The notes: generated from the letters alone by a model not told the origin. DNA of 64,000 bases from an uncultured Lachnospiraceae bacterium (GCA_947632515.1 CANRPO010000011.1:31770-95769), one strand, 5' to 3'. Numbered from the stretch's first letter, positions 29,053 to 40,669 are shown. Translations and numbers: made by a program.

Positions 29053-29942
29053 CAGTCATTACCTCCACAATTTCCGCAGCCGCCGTGATGGGTACTGCCC
29101 TCCTGCGCCTTCAGGAATGCTCTTCCCTCTCTCGTCCTGTAGATCTGCTGGCGTTTCATCGCCTGATCGAAGTCCACCTTGTGTCCGTCAAACTCGGGGC
29201 CGTCCACACAGGCGAATTTCACCCGGCCGTCCACCGTCAGGCGGCATGCGCCGCACATACCCGTGCCGTCCACCATGATCGGGTTCATGCTGACGATCGT
29301 GTGAAGCTCGTACTTCTTCGTCGTCAGGCACACGAACTTCATCATGATCATGGGTCCGATGGCAACGCACAGATCGTAGCTTTTGCCCTCCCTCTCGATC
29401 AGATCTTCGATCACCTTCGTCACCATGCCGCTCCTGCCGTAAGAACCGTCGTCGGTGGTCACATAGAGATTGCCGGCCACCGCCTGCATCTCCTCCTCCA
29501 TGATCAGAAGATCCTTCGTCTTGGCGCCGATGATCACGTCGGCGTCTATCCCCCGTTCGTGCAGCCATTTCACCTGCGGGTAGACAGGCGCCGTGCCGAG
29601 TCCTCCCGCCACGAACAGGATCTTTTTCTTTTTCAGGCTTTCGATATCCTCACTCACAAACTCGGAAGGACATCCCAGCGGTCCCACAAAATCGTGAAAG
29701 CTGTCGCCGCTTTTCAGATGTCTCATCATCTCCGTCGCCGCTCCGACTACCTGCACGACGATCGTGACGGTTCCGGCATCTCTGTCGTAGTCGCATATGG
29801 TCAGCGGAATACGCTCCCCGTCCTCGTCCATCCTGACGATGACGAACTGCCCCGGCTGGCACGATTTCGCCACCCTAGACGCCTCAACGTTCATCAGATA
29901 GATGTTCGTCGCAAGTTCCTCGGCTTTTAATATCTTGTACAT
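29052..29942 (-). CDS. NfnA (NfnS)-like ferredoxin-NADP reductase subunit (FAD/NAD-binding, sulfide dehydrogenase family)
   Basis: LFVAGGLGTAPVYPQVKWLHERG; GTGMCGACRLTVDGRVKFACVDGPEFDGHKVDF. Confidence 0.88.
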   Translation of the reverse strand: MYKILKAEELATNIYLMNVEASRVAKSCQPGQFVIVRMDEDGERIPLTICDYDRDAGTVTIVVQVVGAATEMMRHLKSGDSFHDFVGPLGCPSEFVSEDIESLKKKKILFVAGGLGTAPVYPQVKWLHERGIDADVIIGAKTKDLLIMEEEMQAVAGNLYVTTDDGSYGRSGMVTKVIEDLIEREGKSYDLCVAIGPMIMMKFVCLTTKKYELHTIVSMNPIMVDGTGMCGACRLTVDGRVKFACVDGPEFDGHKVDFDQAMKRQQIYRTREGRAFLKAQEGSTHHGGCGNCGGND

Positions 29943-30103
29943 CTGTGCTTATCCTCCTAAACTGATTCCCTGGCCATCTGAATACAGGCAAACGTATCTG
30001 CCACAATACACAAATTGATACGCACCTAGTTAATGATATAAGAACTCCGTTATTTTTGCAACTGTTTTCCTGCAATTCCCACTTGTCTGAAAAAACAGAT
30101 CCC

Positions 30104-31555
30104 CTAAAGGATATTTGCCACAAATTCTCCGTCCGGGCCGTAACCGAGCTGCGCCGCCTCACCCGTGTGCACGTTGATGAGGAACACTTTGTCGGTTCGG
30201 CTCAGGATGCCCGTGCCGTCGTCATAGTGCTCGTTGATGGTATAGTAATCGTCGCTCTCACCGATGCGCAGCACCGAGCTGAATCTGTAGCTGAACACAC
30301 CGCTCTGGCGCTTGCTGTGCCCCGCCGTGTCCTCCAGATACCCGATCTCCACCAGTTTCGCGATCAGATCGTTCACCGCCCGGGAGGGGGCGATCGCATC
30401 CCTCAGTGTCAGCGTATATGTCCTCGTCGTGATCTCGCTGGAGATGCCGTCCTCGCTGATGTTGACGAACTTGAACAGCGTCGTGCCAAGGGGCATGGGA
30501 ATCGGCCCTGTGTATGGGACACTGTCGGCTGTCGGTTCCGACTCGTCCGTCGTATAGTAAGTCTTACAGCCCTCCAACCCCTCCACAGAGATCATCATAG
30601 GCTCCTCGTACTCCCCGCTGTACAGCGACACCTCGGGCGGGTTTGGCACAGACAGATTGATCACATAGGTCTTGCTGACCACTTCGCTCTCGATACCATA
30701 ATCATTGACAAAAAAAGCGCTGATCGTGTACTCTCCCGACTCTAAAAAGATTGGCGCCGTGTAGATCAGGCTGTCCCTGGTCGGTTTCGATCCATCCATC
30801 GTATAGTAGATCGTCCCGGCCGTGTTGGAGCTTAACTTTAGCGGAATCACCTCCGCATAGCTTCCCTCCACATAGCTGAATTCCGGCTCCAGTGCGAGAT
30901 AACTCTGGAAAAGGTTCACAATGTCAGGTTCCATGCAATTTCTCAAGAGGTCATTGATCTCTTCGTACATGCCGTCGTTGGCATAGATGGTGATGATTTT
31001 GTTGTAGGCCTCCTCCAGATCCTCGTAGGGGAAGTCTCCCCGCTCTATAATGCGTGAAAGAGCGCTGACGGCGGATACATGATCCTGCTGCAGATAGTAG
31101 TAGTCCGCCTCCAAAAAAAGCAGCTGCGCAACATCCGGGTATTTTTCATACGCCGCCTCCAGGCAGGAGATCGCCGCAGAATAGTTCTCATCTGCCGCAT
31201 ACTCTCTCGCCTTCCCGATCTGATAATCCACTGTCCGGATGTGATAGGCGTACGCGCCGTATGCGATCAGCGCGACGGCCAGAATGACGATCAGACTTGC
31301 GGCCACCCAGATTTTACGGTCATCCTCCACAACGTTCTCTGCCTCTCCGGGCTTTTCCTTCCCGCTCTCCTCATCTTCCCGCGGTGTCTTCTGTCTGTCT
31401 TCGCCCTCCTGCAATGCCACAAGCGTCGATAAGGTTTCCGTTATGCTGTTTTCAATTTCCGGCTCAAAGTCGGGCACCATCCGGATCTCCTCTCCGCACT
31501 TCTCGCAGATCAGATGTCCTTCTTCCAACTCATTGCCACAATGCGGGCACTTCAT
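30104..31555 (-). CDS. Zinc-ribbon / TM / TPR-like protein with two chitobiase C-terminal-type (CHB_HEX_C) domains
   Basis: MKCPHCGNELEEGHLICEKCG; one TM; TPR-like helices; GTIYYTMDGSKPTRDSLIYTAPIFLESGEYTI and CKTYYTTDESEPTADSVPYTGPIPMPLGTT. Confidence 0.75.
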   Translation of the reverse strand: MKCPHCGNELEEGHLICEKCGEEIRMVPDFEPEIENSITETLSTLVALQEGEDRQKTPREDEESGKEKPGEAENVVEDDRKIWVAASLIVILAVALIAYGAYAYHIRTVDYQIGKAREYAADENYSAAISCLEAAYEKYPDVAQLLFLEADYYYLQQDHVSAVSALSRIIERGDFPYEDLEEAYNKIITIYANDGMYEEINDLLRNCMEPDIVNLFQSYLALEPEFSYVEGSYAEVIPLKLSSNTAGTIYYTMDGSKPTRDSLIYTAPIFLESGEYTISAFFVNDYGIESEVVSKTYVINLSVPNPPEVSLYSGEYEEPMMISVEGLEGCKTYYTTDESEPTADSVPYTGPIPMPLGTTLFKFVNISEDGISSEITTRTYTLTLRDAIAPSRAVNDLIAKLVEIGYLEDTAGHSKRQSGVFSYRFSSVLRIGESDDYYTINEHYDDGTGILSRTDKVFLINVHTGEAAQLGYGPDGEFVANIL

Positions 31556-31590
31556 AAGCGGCTCCCTCTCTGTCACTGTTTATCCGACTG

Positions 31591-32433
31591 TCACTTGATG
31601 TTTCCTGCCTCCACGCAGTTGTACATGAGCATGGCGATGGTCATGGGGCCCACGCCGCCCGGCACAGGCGTAATGGCGCTGCATATAGGCGCCACATCGT
31701 CATAGTCCACGTCACCGCACAGCTTATTGTTTTCGTTTCGGTGGATGCCCACGTCGATGACCACCGCGCCCTCCTTCACATAATCCCGCGTTATCATCTT
31801 CGGCCTGCCGACCGCCGCCACAAGGATGTCCGCCCTCTTCGCCACTGCCTTCAGGTCCTTTGTCTTCGAGTGCGTCACCGTCACGGTCCCGTTCTCCCTG
31901 AGCAGGAGGAGCGCCATGGGCTTGCCCACGATATTGCTCCTGCCGATCACGACGCACTCCTTTCCGGCGATCTCAATGCCGGAGCGTTTCAAAAGCTGGA
32001 GGATGCCCGCCGGCGTACAGGACACGAAACCCGGCTGTCCGATGCAGAGCGCGCCGACGTTCTGCGGATGAAAGCCGTCCACATCCTTCTTCGGATCGAT
32101 GGCGCGGATCACGGCGCCCTCGTCGATATGATCCGGGAGCGGCAGCTGCACCAGAATGCCGTTCACTTCTTTCTTGGCATTCAGTTCCCCGATCAGCCGC
32201 AAGAGTTCCTCCTGCGTGGTTTCCTCCGGCAGCTCATAAGCCAGAGATTCTATCCCTATGTACGCACACGCCTTTTTCTTATTGCCGACGTACACGCTCG
32301 ACGCCGGGTCGTTCCCCACCTGGATCACGGCGAGACAGATCCGCACGCCCTTCTCCTTCAACGTCCCGACCTTTTCTTTTAATTCATCCTTGATCTGCGC
32401 GGAGATCGCTTTCCCATCTATGATCTGCGGCAT
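31591..32433 (-). CDS. folD: Bifunctional methylene-THF dehydrogenase / methenyl-THF cyclohydrolase
   Basis: MPQIIDGKAISAQIKDEL; GILVQLPLPDHID; PKKDVDGFHPQN; CTPAGILQLL; VIGRSNIVGKPMA; TPVPGGVGPMTIAML. Confidence 0.97.
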   Translation of the reverse strand: MPQIIDGKAISAQIKDELKEKVGTLKEKGVRICLAVIQVGNDPASSVYVGNKKKACAYIGIESLAYELPEETTQEELLRLIGELNAKKEVNGILVQLPLPDHIDEGAVIRAIDPKKDVDGFHPQNVGALCIGQPGFVSCTPAGILQLLKRSGIEIAGKECVVIGRSNIVGKPMALLLLRENGTVTVTHSKTKDLKAVAKRADILVAAVGRPKMITRDYVKEGAVVIDVGIHRNENNKLCGDVDYDDVAPICSAITPVPGGVGPMTIAMLMYNCVEAGNIK

Positions 32434-32471
32434 ACTCTTTCCTCCTTCTCTATCTGTCTCCTCTGTCCGGC

Positions 32472-34142
32472 TCAAAAAAGCCCGGTGATCACCCCGTCCT
32501 CATTCACGTCGATCCCGTAAGCCGCCGGCCTCTTCGGCAGACCCGGCATCGTCATGACCGTCCCTGTCAGCGCCACCACGAACCCGGCGCCCGCGGAGAC
32601 GTACACCTCCCGCACGGTCAGCATGAATCCCACGGGCCTGCCGAGCAGCGTAGGGTCGTCCGACAGCGAATACTGGGTCTTGGCCATGCAGACTGGCAGA
32701 TTTCCATACCCCATCTCCTCCAGTTTCTCAAGCTGCCGCTCAGCCGCCGCCGTGTAGGACACGCCCCCGGCGCCGTAGATCTCCGAGGCGATCTTCGCGA
32801 TCTTCTCCTTCAGCGGAAGGGCGTCCTCATACAGCGGCGCAAACCGGCTCTCCTTCCGTTCCAGTGTCTCCAGCACTTTCCCGGCCAGTTCCAGGCCGCC
32901 TTCTCCGCCTTTCTCCCACACTTCGGAGATGGCGAACTCACAGCCTCTGTCCTCACAGAACTTCCTCACATACGCGACCTCAGCCTCCGTGTCCGTGACG
33001 AAGGAATTGAGCGTGACCACGATGGGTACGCCGTACTTGTGGAGGTTCTCGATGTGTTTCTCCAGATTCACGATGCCCGCCTGCAGCGCCTCCATGTTTT
33101 CCGCGGACAACTCTGCCTTCGGAACGCCGCCGTTGTATTTCAGGGCGCGCACGGTGGCGACCAGCACTGCCACGTCCGGCCGCAGGCCCGCCATGCGGCA
33201 CTTGATGTCAAAAAATTTCTCCGCGCCAAGATCCGCGCCGAACCCGGCCTCCGTGATGACATAGTCCGCCATCTTGAGCGCCGTCTTCGTGGCTCTGATA
33301 GAATTGCAGCCGTGCGCGATGTTCGCAAACGGCCCGCCGTGCACCAGCGCCGGCGTGTGCTCCAGCGTCTGGACCAGGTTCGGTTTCATGGCGTCCTTCA
33401 GGAGGGCCGCCATGGAGCCCACTGCGTTTAAGTCCGCAGCCGTGACCGGCGCGCCCTCATAGCTGTACGCGACGATGATCCTGCCGAGCCGCTCCTTCAG
33501 GTCCTTCATATCGGAGGCAAGACAGAGGATCGCCATGATCTCGGACGCCACCGTGATGACGAAACGCTCCTCCCGCACGACGCCGTCCGTCCTGCCGCCC
33601 AGTCCGATGACCACGTTGCGCAGCGCCCTGTCGTTCATGTCCAGACAGCGTTTCCACACCACCTGCCTCGGATCGATGTGCAGCTCGTTGCCCTGTTGGA
33701 TATGATTGTCTAAGAGCGCCGCCAAAAGATTGTTGGCGGAAGTGACCGCGTGAAAGTCTCCCGTAAAATGAAGATTCAGATCTTCCATCGGCACGACCTG
33801 CGCATAGCCGCCGCCCGCCGCGCCGCCCTTAATGCCGAAACACGGACCCAGAGACGGCTCCCTGAGGGCGATGACCGCCTTTTTGCCGAGTCTGCCGAAA
33901 GCCTGTCCCAGCCCCACGCTGGTGGTGGTCTTGCCCTCGCCCGCAGGCGTGGGGTTGATCGCCGTCACCAGGATCAGCTTTCCGTCAGGATTTCCCTGTA
34001 TACCTTCTATGTACTTGTCCGAGATTTTCGCTTTATATCTGCCGTACAGCTCCAGATCGTCCGGCCCGATCCCAACGCGCGCCGCCACGTCCACAATATT
34101 TTCCAATACCGCCTCTTGGGCGATCTCTATATCTGTCTTCAA
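32472..34142 (-). CDS. fhs: Formate-tetrahydrofolate ligase
   Basis: [61 protein letters not shown]. Confidence 0.97.
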   Translation of the reverse strand: MKTDIEIAQEAVLENIVDVAARVGIGPDDLELYGRYKAKISDKYIEGIQGNPDGKLILVTAINPTPAGEGKTTTSVGLGQAFGRLGKKAVIALREPSLGPCFGIKGGAAGGGYAQVVPMEDLNLHFTGDFHAVTSANNLLAALLDNHIQQGNELHIDPRQVVWKRCLDMNDRALRNVVIGLGGRTDGVVREERFVITVASEIMAILCLASDMKDLKERLGRIIVAYSYEGAPVTAADLNAVGSMAALLKDAMKPNLVQTLEHTPALVHGGPFANIAHGCNSIRATKTALKMADYVITEAGFGADLGAEKFFDIKCRMAGLRPDVAVLVATVRALKYNGGVPKAELSAENMEALQAGIVNLEKHIENLHKYGVPIVVTLNSFVTDTEAEVAYVRKFCEDRGCEFAISEVWEKGGEGGLELAGKVLETLERKESRFAPLYEDALPLKEKIAKIASEIYGAGGVSYTAAAERQLEKLEEMGYGNLPVCMAKTQYSLSDDPTLLGRPVGFMLTVREVYVSAGAGFVVALTGTVMTMPGLPKRPAAYGIDVNEDGVITGLF

Positions 34143-34159
34143 GCAAATGCCTCCCTCTT

Positions 34160-36808
34160 CTACTGCGTCCTCTCCACAAACTGCTCAAACTCCTCGGGCG
34201 TCATCAAAACCTTGCGCGGTTTGGTTCCCTCCTCCTCACCCACGACGCCCGCCTCGCAGAGCTGATCCATAATGCGCGCCGCCCTGTTGAATCCGATCTT
34301 GAATACTCTCTGCAGCATGCCGATGGACGCCTTGTCCTTCTCAATGATAAATCTGCCCGCCTCCGCGAAATACTGATCGTACTCGGAGCCGCCGTCCCCG
34401 GACGTCCCGCCTCCCGCGCCGGATTCCGCTCCCATGCTCTTGATCTGATCCTCCACAGAGTCGTCGTATCCATTGCCGCTCGCCTGATCCTTCAGGAAAT
34501 CTACCACGTCGGCCACTTCCTTGTCTGAGACGAAAGCGCCCTGTATGCGCGCGGGTTTCGGGTATCCCTGCGGATAGAAGAGCATATCGCCTTTGCCGAG
34601 AAGTTTCTCCGCGCCGACCATGTCGAGGATCGTGCGGGAATCCACGCCGCTGGACACGGCGAAAGCCACGCGGCTCGGCATATTCGCCTTGATCAGTCCT
34701 GTGATGACGTCCACGGAAGGCCGCTGTGTGGCGATGATCAGATGGATCCCGCAGGCTCGCGCAAGCTGCGCCAGACGGCAGATAGATTCCTCCACTTCGC
34801 CCGGCGAAACCATCATCAGATCCGCCAGCTCGTCCACCACGATAAGGATCTGGGGCAGTTTTGCCGGCGCCTCGGGATCGCCCGCCTCGCGCATACTCTC
34901 CACCTTCCTGTTGTATCCCTTGAGATCTCGGACATTGAAGTCCGCGAACTTCTTGTACCTCTCCGTCATCTCCGCCACGCTCCAGTGAAGAGCCGCGGCC
35001 GCTTTTTTCGGATCTGTCACCACAGGGATCAGCAGATGCGGTATGCCGTTATATACGCTCAGCTCCACCACCTTCGGATCGATCATGATCATCTTTACGT
35101 CCTCGGGTTTCGCCTTGTACAAGATGCCCATGATGATCGTGTTGATACAGACAGACTTACCCGAGCCTGTAGCTCCTGCTATGAGCATATGCGGCATCCT
35201 GGCGATGTCGGCCACCACGATCTTACCGCCGATGTCCTTGCCCACCGCGAACACAAGGTTGGACGGAAACTCTCTGAATTCCTGCGACTCCACCAGCTCG
35301 CGAAACGCCACGGAGCTGTTCTCCTTGTTCGGCACCTCGATGCCCACCGCCGCCTTGCCGGGGATCGGCGCCTCGATACGGATATCCGTGGCCGCCAAAT
35401 TCAGTTTGATGTCGTCGGCAAGGCCCACGATCTTGCTGACCTTGACGCCCAGCTCCGGCTGCAGCTCATAGCGCGTGACGGAAGGCCCCTGGCTGATGTC
35501 CGTGACCGTCACCTTCACGCCGAACGTGTCAAGCGTCTGCCGCAGACGCTCCGCCGTCTCCTTCAGTTCTCTCGCGGAATCTCCGCTTTTCCTGCCGTTT
35601 CCCTTTGCCAGAAGACTCACAGGCGGGAATTTGTAAGGTTTTGGAGCGGCGTCTGCAGGAGGCATACCGCTTACCGCCCTCTCCCGCTCGCGGGCCGCTG
35701 AGATATCCTCACTGCGTATCACGGGTTTCGGCGCGCGGACCTCCGGCTCATATTCGATGGCAGGCTCCTTAGCAGACTCCTCTTCCTCCTCATCAACCGC
35801 CCCGTGTATGCGGATTTCATTGATCGCGTCAGATTCGTTCTCTATGTAATGACGCGAGTACGCCTCACGCGCAGGCTGCTCCGCCGTCTCCTCTCCGGCA
35901 TCGTCCGCCTCCGTGTTCAACATGATCTCATGCAGATCGTCCCGCACCCGCTCCGCGTCTTCTCTGTCCCGTTCTTTTCCCCCGCCCCGCTGGAGGGCTG
36001 TGTCGAGCATTACGCCGCTCACCTTCCTGTCCATGCGCAGGATCTTCTCATTCTCGAGCTCCTCTTTCTTCTGTCTGCGCCGTTCTTCCTCTCTCGCGCG
36101 CCTTTCCTCCTGCGCCGCGCGCCTCTCTTCGGCCCGCTCTCTGCGATAGGCCGCATCCTCCACAGATCTCTCGTACATGCGCTGTCCGTGTTTTTTCACG
36201 CCGCCGATAAAAGATTTCTCCGTGACGATCACCATACAGATGATCGCCAGCACGAGAACGAGCAGCACCGTGCCCACCATCCCCAGAAATTTGTAGGATA
36301 AAAAGACGAGCGAGCCCGCGATGATACCGCCGCCGCTGTGATTTTCGCTGCACCGCGCATAGATCTCCTTGAATGCGTAGCCGTCCGTCTGCCCAAGCTG
36401 AGCGCTGAACAGTTCACACGCCATGCTGACGAGGACGAACAGCACAATGCCCGCGATCAGTTTTCTGGTTGCAATGTTGTTTCCCATATTGGACATGCCA
36501 AAGGCGATCGCCAGAAAAATAATGATCGGCGCAATGTATGCAGTCAGCCCAAAAAGCCCGAACAGCACGCTGCTGACCGCGTCGCCGATGCTCCCGACCA
36601 CGCCAAAATTGCACAAAAATAATATGATCGCAAGCGCGAGAAAGACGATCAGCAGAATTTCGTTGCGGATCGCCACATCCATAGGCTCCGATTTCGCCGT
36701 TCTGCGCTGTGACCCTGTATTTGTCCTTTTCCCTCTATTGGAACTCCTGCCCGAAGACGCCGCACTCTTCTTTGCGGAGGAACGGTTTCTTCCCTGACTT
36801 GCCGCCAT
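34160..36808 (-). CDS. FtsK/SpoIIIE DNA translocase
   Basis: Four N-terminal TM helices; [57 protein letters not shown]-terminal gamma domain. Confidence 0.95.
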   Translation of the reverse strand: MAASQGRNRSSAKKSAASSGRSSNRGKRTNTGSQRRTAKSEPMDVAIRNEILLIVFLALAIILFLCNFGVVGSIGDAVSSVLFGLFGLTAYIAPIIIFLAIAFGMSNMGNNIATRKLIAGIVLFVLVSMACELFSAQLGQTDGYAFKEIYARCSENHSGGGIIAGSLVFLSYKFLGMVGTVLLVLVLAIICMVIVTEKSFIGGVKKHGQRMYERSVEDAAYRRERAEERRAAQEERRAREEERRRQKKEELENEKILRMDRKVSGVMLDTALQRGGGKERDREDAERVRDDLHEIMLNTEADDAGEETAEQPAREAYSRHYIENESDAINEIRIHGAVDEEEEESAKEPAIEYEPEVRAPKPVIRSEDISAARERERAVSGMPPADAAPKPYKFPPVSLLAKGNGRKSGDSARELKETAERLRQTLDTFGVKVTVTDISQGPSVTRYELQPELGVKVSKIVGLADDIKLNLAATDIRIEAPIPGKAAVGIEVPNKENSSVAFRELVESQEFREFPSNLVFAVGKDIGGKIVVADIARMPHMLIAGATGSGKSVCINTIIMGILYKAKPEDVKMIMIDPKVVELSVYNGIPHLLIPVVTDPKKAAAALHWSVAEMTERYKKFADFNVRDLKGYNRKVESMREAGDPEAPAKLPQILIVVDELADLMMVSPGEVEESICRLAQLARACGIHLIIATQRPSVDVITGLIKANMPSRVAFAVSSGVDSRTILDMVGAEKLLGKGDMLFYPQGYPKPARIQGAFVSDKEVADVVDFLKDQASGNGYDDSVEDQIKSMGAESGAGGGTSGDGGSEYDQYFAEAGRFIIEKDKASIGMLQRVFKIGFNRAARIMDQLCEAGVVGEEEGTKPRKVLMTPEEFEQFVERTQ

Positions 36809-36886
36809 GTCAAATGCCTCCCGAGCGCACCTCACCTGATAATACGCTCCCTATAGTATAGCATTTTCATTTTCGCTTGTCATCCC

Positions 36887-37678
36887 TTATTTTGTATCTG
36901 CAATTCTTTTGTCTACCATATCGTGGAGTTTGGCGACCGCGTCCTTGATACCGCCGACCTGACAGATGATTCCTTCCTCCACAGCCTCGCTCCCCACAAG
37001 GATCGTCCCCACATCCTTGGTCAGCACGCCCGTCTCCATCATCAATTCCTCCAGTCTCGACTTGGAGATCTTGCAGTGAGTACAGACAAAGCCCGTAATG
37101 CGGTCCTGTATCTGCCTGAAATAGTCGAAGGTCTGCGGCACGCCGATCACCATACCGTTTAGGCGGACAGGATGAATGACCATCGTCCCCGTCGGTACAA
37201 TATAGGAATAGTCCGTGCTGACAGCAATGGGGACGCCGATGGAGTGGCTGCCGCCCAGCACAAGAGAGACTGTGGGCTTGCTTAAGGACGCGATCATCTC
37301 CGCTATGGCGAGTCCCGCCTCCACATCCCCGCCCATGGTGTTCAAGAGGATCAGCACGCCGTCAATGTCCTTACTGTCTTCTATCGCCGCCAGCTGGGGC
37401 AGCACATGCTCGTACTTGGTCGTCTTAGAAGTGCTGCTCAGATTGTCGTGCCCTTCGATCTCGCCGATGATCGTGATGAGATGGATCTTATGGTTGGAGG
37501 CATTTTCGTCCAGCGTGATCTGTCCCACCTCCCCGATACGGTCGTCCTGATGTTTCTCTTTGTCGCGCTGTTTTTCCTGTTCCTCGCGCTTTTCATCATT
37601 GGAGATCTTATTCTTCCGGTCGGCGTTTTTGCCGGCGTCGCCTTTATCGCCGTTTTTGTTATTGTTTTTGTTTCCCAT
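36887..37678 (-). CDS. ClpP-like protease (TepA / translocation-enhancing type)
   Basis: GEIEGH...; LLNTMGGDVEAGLAIAEMIASLSKPTVSLVLGGSHSIGVPIAVS; GTMVIHPVR; next to spoIIIE as in Bacillus; ATG at 37678. Confidence 0.85.
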   Translation of the reverse strand: MGNKNNNKNGDKGDAGKNADRKNKISNDEKREEQEKQRDKEKHQDDRIGEVGQITLDENASNHKIHLITIIGEIEGHDNLSSTSKTTKYEHVLPQLAAIEDSKDIDGVLILLNTMGGDVEAGLAIAEMIASLSKPTVSLVLGGSHSIGVPIAVSTDYSYIVPTGTMVIHPVRLNGMVIGVPQTFDYFRQIQDRITGFVCTHCKISKSRLEELMMETGVLTKDVGTILVGSEAVEEGIICQVGGIKDAVAKLHDMVDKRIADTK

Positions 37679-37709
37679 AACGTCCTCCTGCCTTGATCTT
37701 TCTATATAA

Positions 37710-37738
37710 AAAAGAGAACCACTGCGTGATCCTCTTTT
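37710..37738 (-). terminator. Intrinsic terminator for the 37786-39285 gene
   Basis: Minus strand AAAAGAGGATCAC-GCA-GTGGTTCTCTTTT: 13-bp stem (with G-T pairs), 3-nt loop, T-rich tail. Confidence 0.8.
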
Positions 37739-37785
37739 AGTTTGCGTTGTCTCATCATATTTATTCATTTGCATTCGGCGACAGA

Positions 37786-39285
37786 TCACTTAATATCGAA
37801 ATCATCGTCCGGAGAAACCTCTACATCGTACTTCATATCCTTCTCCGCCACCTCATACAGGAAATCCATGTCACGCCTGACATGTCTCTTCGGAAGAGGC
37901 AGGGGATTCTCAATAAACGTCGTTTCCCCGGCCTGCTCCGCCGCCGTGTTGATCTCTTCGATCACGCTCCGCATCACCTTCGCTTTGCTGCCAAACAGGC
38001 TGTTCTGCAGTCCCAGTCCCGCCAAGACGGCCCACACATACAAGGACAACATGCCGAAACCATGTTCTCCGTACACCGTCATCGGCGTGGGCGCCGCCAG
38101 AAGGCACAGAAACATCCACGGCAGATAGTTCCGACCCGTGCCCTCGCCAAAAAACGCCGGGACAAGGAGCAACGCCGCAAAAACCGATACGCCGATCAGA
38201 TACAGATCCGCCGCATACGGATCTTTGCCGGTAAAAAGATAACTGCTCTCATAGCACGCCCGAAGTCTGTCCGAGACGGTCACGGCAAGCGCGGTCCCGC
38301 TCACGTCTGCCGAGAGAACCGCCGCGCCGGCCCATACTGCCGCGCCTGCAGCGATCGCCGTCAGTATGACCGCCGCACTCATGCCCGTCCCGTTGCGCGC
38401 CGGCATCCCTTCCTGCCCGCGTTTCCTTCCGGCGGCTATGGACAGGACAAAAACAAACAGAGACGCCCCCGTCAGATCCAGATAGGCCAGAGCGCCGATC
38501 ACCGCCCCCACCGCCGCCGCCGCGAACACAGATACGGGTTTCGGCATGCGGCCCGCACAGTAACTTTTGACAAAACTGCCCGACAGATACAGGCCGATCA
38601 GATACAAGTCAAAAAACAGCCACTCCGGCCCCGGGCAGATAAGCATACGCAGACAGGCGGAGGAACCCGCCATATAGAGCGTCGCCGCACACGCCGGCAC
38701 TCTCCCGGCAAGCTCTCTCGTGGCGGCATAGGCAAGCATCAGGCCGATCATCTGCAGCACGATCTGAAGAAACACAGCCGACACGGCTCTGTTGCCCAGA
38801 AAGGACAGCGCCACAGAGAGGAGCGTCACATACAGATCGCCGATGCCACAGTCAATGGCTGCGGCAGCGCCGTTCTGTGTCACAACCGCCCTGTCAAAGT
38901 ATGCCGCACTGTCTCCATAGAAAATATTGGCATCCCCAACTCCGGCAGCCGCCGCCGACACGTCGTTCAGACACATGATCCGCACCAGCAGAGCGCCCGC
39001 TAAGATGAGCAGGAACGCGAGGCATTCCATCCCGATCACGGCGCCTTTTTTCCAAGTAAAACGCCTCATGCACCACGCGGAGCAGCGGCTGACGAGCCGG
39101 TACAGCGCCGCCGCCAAAGCCGGAGCGGCCAAAGCGACGGCGACGAACAGCCCCACGCCGGCAAAACCGGAGACGCCCGTCAGATGATCCATCCACACAT
39201 TCACACAGACCGCAAACAGCACAATACACAGAAGGGTGTACAGGAACCACACTATATAGCTGAACTTTGTCTTTCGATAAGCCAT
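37786..39285 (-). CDS. Polytopic membrane protein, possibly a membrane glycosyltransferase-like (GT-C type) protein
   Basis: MAYRKTKFSYIVWFLYTLLCIVLFAV...; ~11-12 TM helices, cytoplasmic C-terminal tail; GT-C assignment is a guess. Confidence 0.5.
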   Translation of the reverse strand: MAYRKTKFSYIVWFLYTLLCIVLFAVCVNVWMDHLTGVSGFAGVGLFVAVALAAPALAAALYRLVSRCSAWCMRRFTWKKGAVIGMECLAFLLILAGALLVRIMCLNDVSAAAAGVGDANIFYGDSAAYFDRAVVTQNGAAAAIDCGIGDLYVTLLSVALSFLGNRAVSAVFLQIVLQMIGLMLAYAATRELAGRVPACAATLYMAGSSACLRMLICPGPEWLFFDLYLIGLYLSGSFVKSYCAGRMPKPVSVFAAAAVGAVIGALAYLDLTGASLFVFVLSIAAGRKRGQEGMPARNGTGMSAAVILTAIAAGAAVWAGAAVLSADVSGTALAVTVSDRLRACYESSYLFTGKDPYAADLYLIGVSVFAALLLVPAFFGEGTGRNYLPWMFLCLLAAPTPMTVYGEHGFGMLSLYVWAVLAGLGLQNSLFGSKAKVMRSVIEEINTAAEQAGETTFIENPLPLPKRHVRRDMDFLYEVAEKDMKYDVEVSPDDDFDIK

Positions 39286-39304
39286 CTTCTGTCGTCCTTC
39301 CGGG

Positions 39305-40588
39305 TCAGATCCTGGACAGCGCCTGCTCCAGATCCGCCAGGATGTCGTCGATATGTTCAATACCGACGGAAAGCCTGATCATCTCAGGGGCGACGCCCGC
39401 CTCCTTAAGCTGCTCGTCGTTCATCTGCCTGTGGGTGTGGCTGGCGGGGTGCAGCACGCTCGTGCGCGCGTCCGCCACATGGGTCACGATGGCCGCCAGC
39501 TCCAGATGATCCATCAGCTTCGCCGACGCCGCTCTCCCGCCCTTCAGGCCGAAGGAGATCACGCCGCAGGAACCTTTCGGCATATACTTCTGCGCCAGAT
39601 CGTAATATCTGTTGCTCTTTAAGCCCGGATAATTGACCCAAGCGACCTTGTCGTGCGCCTCCAGAAATTCCGCCGTCCTCTGCGCGTTGTAACAGTGCCT
39701 CTCCATCCTCAGCGGCAGCGTTTCCAGCCCAAGATTCAGCAGGAAAGCGTTCTGCGGCGACTGCATGGAGCCCAAGTCTCTCATGAGCTGGCTCGTCGCC
39801 TTCGTAATGTAGGCAGCCCTGCCGAACTTCTCCGTGTAGACGATGCCATGGTAGGACTCGTCCGGCGTGCACAGCCCCGGAAACTTGTCCGGATAAGCGC
39901 TCCAGTCAAAATTGCCGGAATCCACGATGCAGCCTCCCAGCGCCACGGCATGTCCATCCATATATTTCGTTGTGGAGTGCGTCACAATATCCGCGCCCCA
40001 CGCGAAGGGATTGCAGTTGATCGGCGTGGCGAAGGTATTGTCCACGATCAGCGGCACATGATGATCGTGCGCCGCTTTCGCAAATTTCTCAATGTCCAGC
40101 ACCACCAACGCCGGGTTGGCGATGGTCTCCGCAAAGACGCACTTCGTGTTTGGCAAAAAAGCCTTGTCCAGCTCCTCCAGGGGCGCGTCGGGATCTACGA
40201 TGGTACAGCTGATCCCCATTTTTTTCATCGTACATGTGATGAGATTGAACGTGCCCCCGTACACCGTGGAGGACAGCACCACATGATCGCCGGCCTCGCA
40301 TATGTTCAGCACGGCATAGTGCGTCGCCGCCTGCCCCGACGACGTCAGCATGGCAGCCACGCCGCCCTCCAATTCGCAGATCTTCGCCGCCACGCAGTCG
40401 TTGGTGGGGTTCTGCAATCTGCTGTAAAAGTAACCGCTCTCCTCCAGATCGAAGAGCCGTCCCATAAACTCCGAGGACTCGTACCTGAACGTGGTGCTCT
40501 GGTAGATCGGCAGCACACGCGGCTCCCCGTTCTTCGGTTTCCATCCGGACTGAATACATATCGTCTCTTTCTGATACTGTCTGCTCAT
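39305..40588 (-). CDS. metY: O-acetylhomoserine aminocarboxypropyltransferase (Cys/Met metabolism PLP enzyme)
   Basis: YFYSRLQNPTNDCVAAKICELEGGVAAMLTSSGQAA; TKYMDGHAVALGG. Confidence 0.92.
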   Translation of the reverse strand: MSRQYQKETICIQSGWKPKNGEPRVLPIYQSTTFRYESSEFMGRLFDLEESGYFYSRLQNPTNDCVAAKICELEGGVAAMLTSSGQAATHYAVLNICEAGDHVVLSSTVYGGTFNLITCTMKKMGISCTIVDPDAPLEELDKAFLPNTKCVFAETIANPALVVLDIEKFAKAAHDHHVPLIVDNTFATPINCNPFAWGADIVTHSTTKYMDGHAVALGGCIVDSGNFDWSAYPDKFPGLCTPDESYHGIVYTEKFGRAAYITKATSQLMRDLGSMQSPQNAFLLNLGLETLPLRMERHCYNAQRTAEFLEAHDKVAWVNYPGLKSNRYYDLAQKYMPKGSCGVISFGLKGGRAASAKLMDHLELAAIVTHVADARTSVLHPASHTHRQMNDEQLKEAGVAPEMIRLSVGIEHIDDILADLEQALSRI

Positions 40589-40669
40589 GATTCCTCTGTT
40601 CCTTTCTCCGCGATACGGATCTGCATTCCCACAGCAGACCTCTTTATACGTCCGCGCCCGGCGGCGTTT

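Noticed and set aside
37747-39003. 418-aa plus-strand ORF opposite the polytopic membrane protein
   Set aside because: Antisense shadow, R/H/Q-rich; the minus frame has coherent TM helices.
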